Of a DNA stretch of 64,000 nucleotides, positions 50,656-57,880 are shown one piece after another. The stretch is taken from contig NZ_LPNR01000107.1 of the NCBI RefSeq assembly GCF_019266065.1, positions 1-64,000 of the forward strand, written 5' to 3'. The notes beneath the pieces were generated by a model. It was given only the letters and a program-made list of their open reading frames with translations. It was not told the DNA's origin and made no database searches. Source of the DNA: Nocardia sp. MH4 (GTDB taxonomy: Bacteria; Actinomycetota; Actinomycetes; Mycobacteriales; Mycobacteriaceae). A program made the position numbers and the translations under genes. Positions within the stretch are counted from its first letter, which is position 1, and the number at the start of each line of letters is the position of its first letter.

Positions 50656-53364
50656 TCAGCCGGTGAAGGCGTACGGCTGACGGATCTTGCGGGCGAACTC
50701 GACGATATTGGTGACCGTGCTGCCGGAGACGCCGACTTCGGCCCCGATGCTGCGCGCGGACCACGACTGATCGGTGAGCTCGAGGATCTCTTCGATCTGA
50801 TCGAGCGTCAGGCGCAGCGGGCTGCGGTGCGCGATCTGGCGGGCCAGGGCGCGAACCTCGGTGTCGTCGTCGAAGTCGTACTCGTCGATGAGGTCGTCGG
50901 CGTCCTCGTCGTCGAGATCGGGCTCGACCGGTTCGGGCAACTGCTCGCTCGCGGGAGCCGCCACCATCGCCGCGACCTTCGTCGGCTGCCTCGTCGAGAG
51001 AGTGCTCGGCTCGACCCGCGAAGGCGACTCCGATTCGGGAGTAACGGCTTCCGGCGCATCGAGCTGCTGCGCATCGCGCGCCGCAGACTCCGTGGCCTGC
51101 TGCTGACCGTCGCGTGCTGCGGACTGCGCGACCTGCCGTTCGATGCTCGCTGCGGACTCCGTAGTCAGCCGCTGTTCGATGCTCGCCGCTACCGAATTCG
51201 TCAATTGGTCTGTCGCGGTCGACAGCTCATCGGCTGAAGGCTGCTGCTCGACGACGGAAGCCGAGTCGAGCTGTGTCGAGACGGTGGCGGCTGCTGTCAG
51301 GTGCGGCTCGGACCTAGGAGCCGCCGCAGGCTTGGTGGACTGCTGTTTCGGTGCGGGCTCGCGCACCGTGCGCCGCTGCGCCGGGCCGGTGTTCGGCAGT
51401 TGCTCGGACGTGGGCGAGAGGTCCGGCGTCAGGGTGAGCTGTTCCGGCACGTCGACCGGTGCCTGTGGATCGTTGTGCACCACTACCGATTCGGTGGGTG
51501 CCGCGGTGTCGCCGTTGCGGTCACGGGCGACGGAGCCGGCGTGCGCCGTCGCCTCGGGAACCGGGTCGGTACCGGTGGCCTCGCCCGCAGTGGGCTGCGC
51601 GGCGGCGGTGACCGGTATTCGCCGCAGCGTGGGCACCGCACCGTTGACGCGGGCGTGGTCGCCGTTGCGCCGGTACTCGGCGGCAGCCTTGTGGATCAGC
51701 TCGAGGGTGCCGGGCGCGGTCACCTTGTCGGCAGACGGCCGCCGGAGACCATGAGTGAGCTGACCGCGACCAGCAAGGGTCTCGACGGAACCCGAGTCGA
51801 CCTGCGCGGCGGCAAGTTCCGGTGCGGCATCCCGCAACGTCGACGCTTCGGAGTCGGCGTAGTCCATCGCAGTCGTCACCGGTGCGACTACCTGCGCTAC
51901 GGAAGTCTCCTGCGGTTCGAGCGCACTCGTCTGCGCGGCACCTGCGAGCATCGCGGCGCGCTCCTTGTCGGCGGCAACCCCCGACTGCCCCGTCGCCGAC
52001 GTCCCCGCGACATCGTTTGCGACCGAGACGGTTCCGTGCCCGACCGCGCCGGCGTGTGCGACCGTCACGGTCTCGCGCCCGACTGCGCCACCGTGTGCGA
52101 CCGTCACGGTCTCGCGCTCGAACGCGCCATTATGTGCGGCCGCGCCAGATCCGTGGGCAGCCGCGAGGGCCTCGGCCTCGACCGCGACATCGTGTGTGAC
52201 CGCAACGGATTCGTTTGCGGCCGCGCTGGATTCGTGCGCGGCCGCGACCGTGTCGTGCCCGACCGTGCCATTGTTCGCGTCTGTGGGGGTTCCGTGTGCG
52301 GCCGGCACGGTCCCGCGCTCGACCGCGCCGTTGTGTGCGCCAGCGACGGTGTCGTGCCCGACCGCGCCAATGTTTGCCGCCGTGCCGGTTTCGTGCGCAG
52401 CTGCGTCCGTTGCACGCTCGACCGCGCCCGCAACGGTTTCGTGCACAACCCCGACGCTCTCGCGCCCGACCGCGCGAGGCATCGAACCATCCTGCACCGC
52501 AATACGTTCCGGCCCGCTCGCCGCACCCGAGCTGACTCCCGCCATCGACATCACTCGCTCGGCAGCGGAGTACCCGGCCTCCCCGGGCAATTCGACCGAA
52601 GCCCCTTCGATCAGCAACGCGTATCGCGCCGACACCCACGCGTGCAACCAGATCACCACACCCACCATCACCGGCGCGATGGCGTATTCGGCGGCGCGGC
52701 CGAAGGATCCGGAGGCCAGGTGGGGTCCGGCGTTGAGGGCGACGGTGGTGCCGAGCAGGGCCAGTTCGAACAGCAGGACCTTGCCGCGTTCGAGCTCGCG
52801 GCCCCAGCGGGCGGCGGTGGTGGCGGCGACCATGATGGTGATGATCGGGATCGAGATCATCGCCTCGATACCGAAGCTGAGCCAGTACAGCGGGTCGCTC
52901 ATGTCCCCGCTGGGCACGAGATTGTGCTGGACGTTCACGCCCGCCCAGACCATGCCGAGGATGACGACCCCGATCAGTGCGCGCGAGGACCACTCCGCCC
53001 GCCGGTACAGCTGGGCCAGGCGCGCGTCGGCGCTGGAGACCCGGCGCCGGGCGGCCAGGGCCTTGCGGTGCCAGCGGGCGTCGGCCTCGTCGGCGCGGCG
53101 GATGAGCGCCCCGGTGCGCCGGTCGCGCTGTTCGGCGGCCAGTTCGTCGGCGACGGCGTGGCGGCGCTGTTTGCGGCGCTGGGCGCGGATCCATTCGGCC
53201 AGTTCGCGTTCGGCCCGGATCTCGGCGTCGGAGAGTGCGTCGTAGAGCGCCGTGTCGTGTTGCAGCGGGAGCTTGCCGCGCGCGGTCGCGACCTGCTGTG
53301 CGAGTGCCGTGATCTCGGTGTTCGGCGAGCTGACGGCATCCTCCATCGACCGATCGTCGGACAT
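50656..53364 (-). CDS. Four-segment membrane protein with 13-residue repeats and C-terminal helix-turn-helix
   Basis: 902 residues from ATG 53364, set by GGAAGG six bases before it; an ATG 42 bases upstream lies inside a repeat. A charged N-terminus (residues 30-125) resembles a coiled coil. Four membrane segments follow near 129-146, 158-180, 195-212 and 226-250, with a pattern like DUF2637 (SpdB-like) membrane proteins of actinobacterial conjugative elements. Residues about 290-460 hold degenerate copies of GAVGHxTVxxAHx. A long Ala/Thr/Gln/Pro-rich region leads to an acidic stretch DLDDEDADDLIDEYDFDDD. The last 50 residues (TLDQIEEILELTDQSWSARSIGAEVGVSGSTVTNI) look like a helix-turn-helix. 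The topology suggests a membrane-anchored DNA-binding protein with a long linker. I do not recognise a characterised homologue. The promoter region carries a direct repeat. Confidence 0.8.
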   Translation of the reverse strand: MSDDRSMEDAVSSPNTEITALAQQVATARGKLPLQHDTALYDALSDAEIRAERELAEWIRAQRRKQRRHAVADELAAEQRDRRTGALIRRADEADARWHRKALAARRRVSSADARLAQLYRRAEWSSRALIGVVILGMVWAGVNVQHNLVPSGDMSDPLYWLSFGIEAMISIPIITIMVAATTAARWGRELERGKVLLFELALLGTTVALNAGPHLASGSFGRAAEYAIAPVMVGVVIWLHAWVSARYALLIEGASVELPGEAGYSAAERVMSMAGVSSGAASGPERIAVQDGSMPRAVGRESVGVVHETVAGAVERATDAAAHETGTAANIGAVGHDTVAGAHNGAVERGTVPAAHGTPTDANNGTVGHDTVAAAHESSAAANESVAVTHDVAVEAEALAAAHGSGAAAHNGAFERETVTVAHGGAVGRETVTVAHAGAVGHGTVSVANDVAGTSATGQSGVAADKERAAMLAGAAQTSALEPQETSVAQVVAPVTTAMDYADSEASTLRDAAPELAAAQVDSGSVETLAGRGQLTHGLRRPSADKVTAPGTLELIHKAAAEYRRNGDHARVNGAVPTLRRIPVTAAAQPTAGEATGTDPVPEATAHAGSVARDRNGDTAAPTESVVVHNDPQAPVDVPEQLTLTPDLSPTSEQLPNTGPAQRRTVREPAPKQQSTKPAAAPRSEPHLTAAATVSTQLDSASVVEQQPSADELSTATDQLTNSVAASIEQRLTTESAASIERQVAQSAARDGQQQATESAARDAQQLDAPEAVTPESESPSRVEPSTLSTRQPTKVAAMVAAPASEQLPEPVEPDLDDEDADDLIDEYDFDDDTEVRALARQIAHRSPLRLTLDQIEEILELTDQSWSARSIGAEVGVSGSTVTNIVEFARKIRQPYAFTG
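52010..52375 (-). repeat. 39-base (13-residue) imperfect tandem repeats inside the membrane protein gene
   Basis: At least six copies of a 13-residue unit GAVGHxTVxxAHx can be read (for example GAVGHDTVAGAHN, GAFERETVTVAHG, GAVGRETVTVAHA, GAVGHGTVSVAND). Adjacent DNA units such as those starting at 52054 and 52093 share GTGTGCGACCGTCACGG, showing recent duplication. Confidence 0.8.
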
Positions 53365-53382
53365 CTGGCGCCTTCCGGTCAC

Positions 53383-53409
53383 TCGAACATATGGACTATC
53401 GAACATATG
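53383..53409 (-). promoter_or_regulatory. Perfect 11-base direct repeat in the promoter of the membrane protein gene
   Basis: TCGAACATATG occurs at 53383-53393 and 53399-53409, 16 bases apart, 19-45 bases before the chosen start. Each begins with TCGAAC, the half-site of the actinobacterial LexA box (TCGAAC-N4-GTTCGA). The second half is only 3/6 and 4/6 conserved, so LexA binding is uncertain. GATAGT between the copies could be the -10 element. Confidence 0.5.
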
Positions 53410-53477
53410 TGTGATTGCCAGAGAGCGTAAACGCCGTCCGCGTCGTGGTCAACGACAACCGGGCGATCGGGGTGGAT

Positions 53478-54299
53478 CTAGGAGAGGGTGCGCTTCTCGT
53501 ATTTCCCGCGTGCGGACGACCCGGCGACCGCCGCCACCTGGTCGGGTACCGCGCGGCGCAGCACGATATCGCGAAGCCGCTGCGGCAGCAGTCCGGCGAG
53601 ATGGGTCAGGGGGCCGATATAGCCGGGCAGGGAGACTTCGAAGCGCGGTCGCTCGACCACGGCGAGCACCGCCCGCGCGACATCGGCGGGTTGCAGGAGT
53701 TCGGCTGCGCCCGTGGCCGTTCCGGCCGCCAATTCGGTGTCGACGACACCCGGCATGATCACCGAGATGTGCACACCCGAGCCCCGGAGTTCTTCCCGCA
53801 CACCGGTCAGATAGCCGAGCACCCCGTGTTTGGTCGCGGCATAGGTGGATTCGCCGGGAGGGGATAGTCGGGACGCGGCGGAGGCGATGGTGACGATGTG
53901 TCCGCGGCGGCGCGTGCGCATCGCGGGCGCGACCAGGCGCACGCCGCGGATGACGCCGTGCAGATTCACCGCGATCATCCGGGTGGTGGCGGTGTCGGGT
54001 TCGGTGTCGAACGCGCCGACCCACATCACGCCCGCGTTGTTGACGAGCACGTCGACCGGTCCGAGCAGGGCCTCGGTGGTGGCGAGGAAATCGTGGAACG
54101 AGCGCTCGTCGGTGACGTCGAGTTCGCACCCGTGCACCGTTCCCGGCAACTCGCGCGCCGTGGTGCGGGCGGCCGTGCCGGAGAGATCGCCGATGCAGAC
54201 GCGCGCGCCCGCGACAGCGAACTGTCGCGCGATCTCGCGGCCGATGCCGGCGGCGCCGCCGGTCACCGCGACGACCGAGCCGGCGTGGGTGCGTTTCAT
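53478..54299 (-). CDS. Short-chain dehydrogenase/reductase
   Basis: 273 residues from ATG 54299. The cofactor loop TGGAAGIG is at 13-20, NNAG at 87-90, and the catalytic Ser140, Tyr153 and Lys157 (STYAATK) are all present, so it should be an active classical SDR using NAD(P)H. The substrate is unknown. The C-terminal third has a hydrophobic PLTHLAGLLPQRLRD segment seen in SDRs acting on lipophilic substrates. It is divergent from a TetR gene with an operator between them, so induction by the regulator's ligand is likely. Confidence 0.92.
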   Translation of the reverse strand: MKRTHAGSVVAVTGGAAGIGREIARQFAVAGARVCIGDLSGTAARTTARELPGTVHGCELDVTDERSFHDFLATTEALLGPVDVLVNNAGVMWVGAFDTEPDTATTRMIAVNLHGVIRGVRLVAPAMRTRRRGHIVTIASAASRLSPPGESTYAATKHGVLGYLTGVREELRGSGVHISVIMPGVVDTELAAGTATGAAELLQPADVARAVLAVVERPRFEVSLPGYIGPLTHLAGLLPQRLRDIVLRRAVPDQVAAVAGSSARGKYEKRTLS

Positions 54300-54331
54300 C
54301 GGCGAAGCCTTTCGATCCAGCGGAAACAGTC

Positions 54332-54355
54332 TTCTGACATGTCGTCTTGTCAGAA
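54332..54355. promoter_or_regulatory. Inverted-repeat operator between SDR and TetR genes
   Basis: TTCTGACA and TGTCAGAA form perfect eight-base arms around TGTCGTCT in the 102-base divergent region. TAGTAT at 54365 may be the -10 element of the regulator gene. This is the expected arrangement for a TetR protein that represses itself and its neighbour. Confidence 0.75.
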
Positions 54356-54401
54356 ATTGTGGCCTAGTATTCCACGCAGTCGCACAGAAGGACAGACTTC
54401 G

Positions 54402-55058
54402 ATGACAGACCAGTCCGCCGATCGCCCGGCGGGTCGGCGGTACTCGGGACGGACCTCTGCGGAGCGAGTCCAGCAGCGCCGAACCGCACTGTTGGATGCC
54501 GCGCTCGAACTCTTCGGCACCCAGGGCTACGCGGTGGGCACGGTCAAGCAGCTGTGCGGGATCGCCGGTCTCACCGAGCGCTACTTCTACGAGTCGTTTC
54601 GCGACCGCGAGTCCTGCCTGGCCACGCTCTACGACGAGACGACCGCCCAGCTCCGCGAGCGCACGGTGGCGGCACTGTCGAGTGCCGGGCCCCGCCTCGA
54701 CGATGTGATCACGGCGGGGTTGGCCGCCTTCATCGGGTATCTCACCGAGGACCCGCGCCGCGCCAGGGTGGTGCTGATCGAGGTCGTCGGCGTCTCCGCG
54801 CGGATGGAGGAACGCAGGCACGGCGTGCTGCGCGACTACGCCGAACTGGTCGCCGGGCTGTGGGCCTCGGCACGGGCCCAGCCGCTCCCCGAACGCAGCA
54901 GACTGACCTGTGTCACCGTGGTCGGCGGCGTGAACCACCTGCTGGTCGACTGGCTGATGGACGGCCGCACCACCCACCCCGACGACCTCGTGACGGTCTG
55001 CGCGAATGTCTTCGCCGCCGTTCGCACCACCGACCCGGCCCTGGCCGACGAGCGTTGA
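54402..55058 (+). CDS. TetR-family transcriptional regulator
   Basis: 218 residues from ATG 54402 (AGAAGGAC site upstream). The N-terminal helix-turn-helix is LLDAALELFGTQGYAVGTVKQLCGIAGLTERYFYESF, read in pieces at about 28-66. The C-terminal ligand domain is ordinary in length. It most likely represses the divergent SDR gene and itself through the operator at 54332-54355. The ligand is unknown. Confidence 0.92.
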   Translation: MTDQSADRPAGRRYSGRTSAERVQQRRTALLDAALELFGTQGYAVGTVKQLCGIAGLTERYFYESFRDRESCLATLYDETTAQLRERTVAALSSAGPRLDDVITAGLAAFIGYLTEDPRRARVVLIEVVGVSARMEERRHGVLRDYAELVAGLWASARAQPLPERSRLTCVTVVGGVNHLLVDWLMDGRTTHPDDLVTVCANVFAAVRTTDPALADER

Positions 55059-55059
55059 C

Positions 55060-55797
55060 TCAGCGCAGCGCGGTGTGCCAGACGACGGCGGCGGCGAGCG
55101 CGCCCGCGCCGTTGAGCGACCAGTGCAGGGCGATCGGGGCGAGCAGGCTGCCGCTGCGCCTGCGCAGCCAGGTGAACACCACGCCCGCGCCCGCGGTGGC
55201 CGCGACGGCGAGGGCGATGCCGATGATCTGGCCGACGAGGCCGCCGCCGACGATCCCGGACAGGCCCTTGTTGCCGCTGGTCAGGCCCAGCGAGGAGGCG
55301 ATGTGCCAGAAGCCGAACAGCAGCGAGCCCGCCGCGAACAGTCCGCGGACGCCGAGCACCCGGTCGAGGGCGCCGTGCAGGACACCGCGGAAGGCGAGTT
55401 CCTCCGGGATCACCGTCTGCAACGGGATGACGATCATCGAGGCGATGAGCGCGCCGGAGATGGTGGCGTACCGGTCGGCGAGGAAGAACGGCCGGGTGAT
55501 CGGCAGGATCGCGCCGATCGCGACGGCGGTGAGCACGATCCCGACCGCGCCGAGCGCGTAGATCGTGCCGCGACGCCAGTGCCTGGGGGACAGGCCGAGT
55601 TCGGCCCAGCCGAGCCCGCGCTTGCGCATCAGCGCCAGCAGCGCGAAGGCCGCGACCGGCACGGTGACGATATTGGCCCACGCGGTGGTGAAATGCGCGA
55701 TCAGATTGGTGCAGGCCAGCACGACGACGACCACGCCGATATCGAGATAGGCGTGCAGCTTCGGCCGGGGATCGGCGACGGTGGCGGGTACGGGCAC
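55060..55797 (-). CDS. CPBP-family (CAAX/Abi) intramembrane protease
   Basis: 245 residues from GTG 55797. Motif 1 is EELAFRG (Glu132, Glu133, Arg137), motif 2 has His165 (FGFWH), and motif 3 is HWSLNG (His225, Asn229). With seven or so membrane segments this is a CPBP glutamic-type intramembrane protease. Members process prenylated proteins or protect against peptides; the target here is unknown. TACACT eight bases before the GTG on the coding strand suggests a leaderless mRNA. It is convergent with the TetR gene, one base apart. Confidence 0.9.
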   Translation of the reverse strand: MPVPATVADPRPKLHAYLDIGVVVVVLACTNLIAHFTTAWANIVTVPVAAFALLALMRKRGLGWAELGLSPRHWRRGTIYALGAVGIVLTAVAIGAILPITRPFFLADRYATISGALIASMIVIPLQTVIPEELAFRGVLHGALDRVLGVRGLFAAGSLLFGFWHIASSLGLTSGNKGLSGIVGGGLVGQIIGIALAVAATAGAGVVFTWLRRRSGSLLAPIALHWSLNGAGALAAAVVWHTALR

Positions 55798-55934
55798 CCG
55801 ACCGAGTGTACGGAAATATCACGGAATGGAAACGGTGCGATGAACGCAGGTCAGCGCGCGATTCCTGGGCGAAACCGGGACCGACCGGCGCTGCGTGTGG
55901 TCATCAAGATCGACAACCGGCCCCGGCCTGTGAG

Positions 55935-56876
55935 CTACTCGACAGCGGTCGCGGACCATCCGGGCAGGTCGGACCAGGCCTGGAGGGTGCGCCTGGTCTC
56001 GAACCGCCGTGGCTGTCCGCTGATCGGATCGGTGAATTCGAGCGAGGCGGCCAGCAATTGCAGCGGCCGGGTGTAGTCGTCGACGGATTTGTCGGTGACC
56101 ACCGGATAGAAGTCGTCTCCGAGAATCGGCACGCCGAGGCTGTTCATATGCAACCGCAGCTGATGAGTCCGCCCGGTGTGTGGCCGCAGCCGGTAGCGGC
56201 CGAGCCCGTCGCGGTGCTCGACCAGTTCCACCTCGGTCTCGGCATTGGGCTCGCCGGGCACCTCCTGCGCGGCGAGCACCTGCTTCTCCTTGATGATCCG
56301 GCTGCGCACGGTCCTGGGCAGTTCCAGTGCCGGATCGTAGGGCGCGATGGCCTCGTATTCCTTGCGCACGGTGCGGCGGTGGAACATCGTCTGATAGGCG
56401 CCGCGCGCCGCCGGGTTCACCACGAACAGGATCAGACCCGCGGTGACCCGGTCGAGCCGGTGCGCCGGAATCAGATCGGGCAGGTCCAGGTCGCGGCGCA
56501 GGCGGACCAGGGCGGTCTGGAGGATGTGCTGGCCACGCGGGATGGTCGCCAGGAAGTGCGGTTTGTCGACGACCAGGATGTCGTCGTCGCGGTGGACGAT
56601 CCCGATCTCGAACGGCACCTCGGTCTCGACCGGCAGATCGCGGTGGAACCACACCGCCCCGCCCGGCACGAACGGCGCGTCCGGCGGCAGCGGCCCCGTC
56701 AGGTCGACGATCTCGCCGGCCCGCAGCATCTCGTCGATTCGCGCCGGATCGACGCGCGGCAGCCGCTCGACCAGGTGGTCGCGCACGGTCGCCCACTGCC
56801 CGTCCTCCGGGAGCCGGAGCCGGGCGGGATCGAGGCCGTGCCGCTTGGGCAGCGGCGGCTGCTGCCTGCGTCGCAT
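55935..56876 (-). CDS. RluA-family pseudouridine synthase
   Basis: 313 residues from ATG 56876; the frame is open further upstream but without similarity. The catalytic block AHRLDRVTAGLILF carries Asp142, and DKPHFLATIP and PHTGRTHQLRLHMNSLGVPILGD are the other conserved parts. These enzymes isomerise specific uridines in rRNA or tRNA. The N-terminal 90 residues resemble an S4-like domain in shortened form. The exact RNA target cannot be told from the sequence. Confidence 0.92.
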   Translation of the reverse strand: MRRRQQPPLPKRHGLDPARLRLPEDGQWATVRDHLVERLPRVDPARIDEMLRAGEIVDLTGPLPPDAPFVPGGAVWFHRDLPVETEVPFEIGIVHRDDDILVVDKPHFLATIPRGQHILQTALVRLRRDLDLPDLIPAHRLDRVTAGLILFVVNPAARGAYQTMFHRRTVRKEYEAIAPYDPALELPRTVRSRIIKEKQVLAAQEVPGEPNAETEVELVEHRDGLGRYRLRPHTGRTHQLRLHMNSLGVPILGDDFYPVVTDKSVDDYTRPLQLLAASLEFTDPISGQPRRFETRRTLQAWSDLPGWSATAVE

Positions 56877-56896
56877 ACCGCCAGTCTCGTCGGCCC

Positions 56897-57472
56897 TCAG
56901 GCGTGGCGGCGCGCCAGCCCCGGATAGTCGACGATCAGACCGGCCTCGTCGTAGTCCAGCGTCGCCCGGTAGTCGACGCTCGGCGCCTGGTAGTCGTAGC
57001 GCTGACCTGCGCCGTCGGTGATCCGCCGATAGTGCTGGGGGAGCCGGCCGACCGCGAGGTCGGCGGCGTGCACGTACACCGCGGGCGCGTCGGCCGCGTC
57101 CCCGACCGCGAGCCCGAGCCGGTGCACCGGCAGCGCGTTCGTGCACGCCGACGCCTCGAGGTCGACGTCGAGACAGCCGTCGAGTTCGGGCGCGGGCGCT
57201 CCGTCGACCTGCCAGCGCCCGAGCCCGTCGGAACGGAGCGTGAGCGAGCGCCGGGTGTCGGGGTAGCGGCCGGTGATCTGCGCCGACCGGGTGTGCCAGC
57301 TGCCGTCGACCCGCAGGCGATAGTCGATCGCCCAGGCGAGACCGTCCTCGACCGCGGTCGCGCATCCTTCGATGAGAACGCCGCGTTCGCCGTCGCGGAA
57401 ATAGGTCACTTCGAACCCGGTGCGCGCCTGGTGATGCACCCAGGCGGCCACGGATGGCAGAGGAGTGAACAC
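56897..57472 (-). CDS. Putative glycolipid-binding protein (PF06475-like)
   Basis: 191 residues from GTG 57472, chosen where the family similarity begins; the open frame continues upstream over the next gene's end. The fold pattern of scattered Trp/Tyr in beta strands, DYRLRVDGSWHTRSAQI, GLGRWQVDG and the closing LDYDEAGLIVDYPGLARR match the putative glycolipid-binding family. Its biochemical role is not established. It ends 20 bases before the pseudouridine synthase start on the same strand. Confidence 0.7.
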   Translation of the reverse strand: MFTPLPSVAAWVHHQARTGFEVTYFRDGERGVLIEGCATAVEDGLAWAIDYRLRVDGSWHTRSAQITGRYPDTRRSLTLRSDGLGRWQVDGAPAPELDGCLDVDLEASACTNALPVHRLGLAVGDAADAPAVYVHAADLAVGRLPQHYRRITDGAGQRYDYQAPSVDYRATLDYDEAGLIVDYPGLARRHA

Positions 57473-57507
57473 CAGAAATGATTTCCCGGAATTCTGCCGG
57501 CCAATCG

Positions 57508-57699
57508 TCAACCGGCGCGCTGGTCGAGGACCATCAATTTCGCTTCGACGAGGGTGTGCCGGGCGCGCCTGCGCACCCGGCACAGATCGACGCTGCATTC
57601 GAGATGAATCTGCATGGCTCGATGCGCTTGGTCGGGCGTCAGAAGACCGGGATCGATATGGCAGTCCGCAATCGCCGAAATTATTGACGTGACAAACAT
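57508..57699 (-). CDS. Small conserved-looking protein, 63 residues
   Basis: GGGAGAG precedes ATG 57699 at a good distance. The core LTPDQAHRAMQIHLECSVDLCRVRRRARHTLVEA has a His-x3-Cys-x4-Cys pattern, reminiscent of small actinobacterial proteins with M-x-x-H-x3-C-x4-C motifs, so it may bind a metal or be regulatory. No function is assigned. It lies 35 bases upstream of the glycolipid-binding protein gene on the same strand. Confidence 0.55.
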   Translation of the reverse strand: MFVTSIISAIADCHIDPGLLTPDQAHRAMQIHLECSVDLCRVRRRARHTLVEAKLMVLDQRAG

Positions 57700-57819
57700 T
57701 TTCGCTCTCCCGCCGTGCGAAAGGATTCGGAGGTAGAGAGGAAATTACGCCCGGAATGTCGAATTGCCGAGGGGGTTGACCGCCAGTTCACACAACCTTC
57801 CCCGGTCGGCCACAACCAC

Positions 57820-57838
57820 TCAACTTAGGCTAACCTAC
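57820..57838 (+). promoter_or_regulatory. IdeR/DtxR iron box
   Basis: TCAACTTAGGCTAACCTAC matches the IdeR/DtxR consensus TTAGGTTAGGCTAACCTAA at 15 of 19 positions, with the centre and right half almost perfect. It ends 42 bases before the ATG of the ABC transporter gene, in promoter position. By the known action of IdeR, the operon should be repressed when iron is sufficient. Confidence 0.85.
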
Positions 57839-57880
57839 CCTTGGCACACTGCTGTGGACAGGTCGAGAGGGCGAGAAGTT

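Noticed and set aside
52010..52375. CRISPR-like array
   Set aside because: The repeats are in-frame, contiguous 39-base coding units without spacers, inside a long protein gene.
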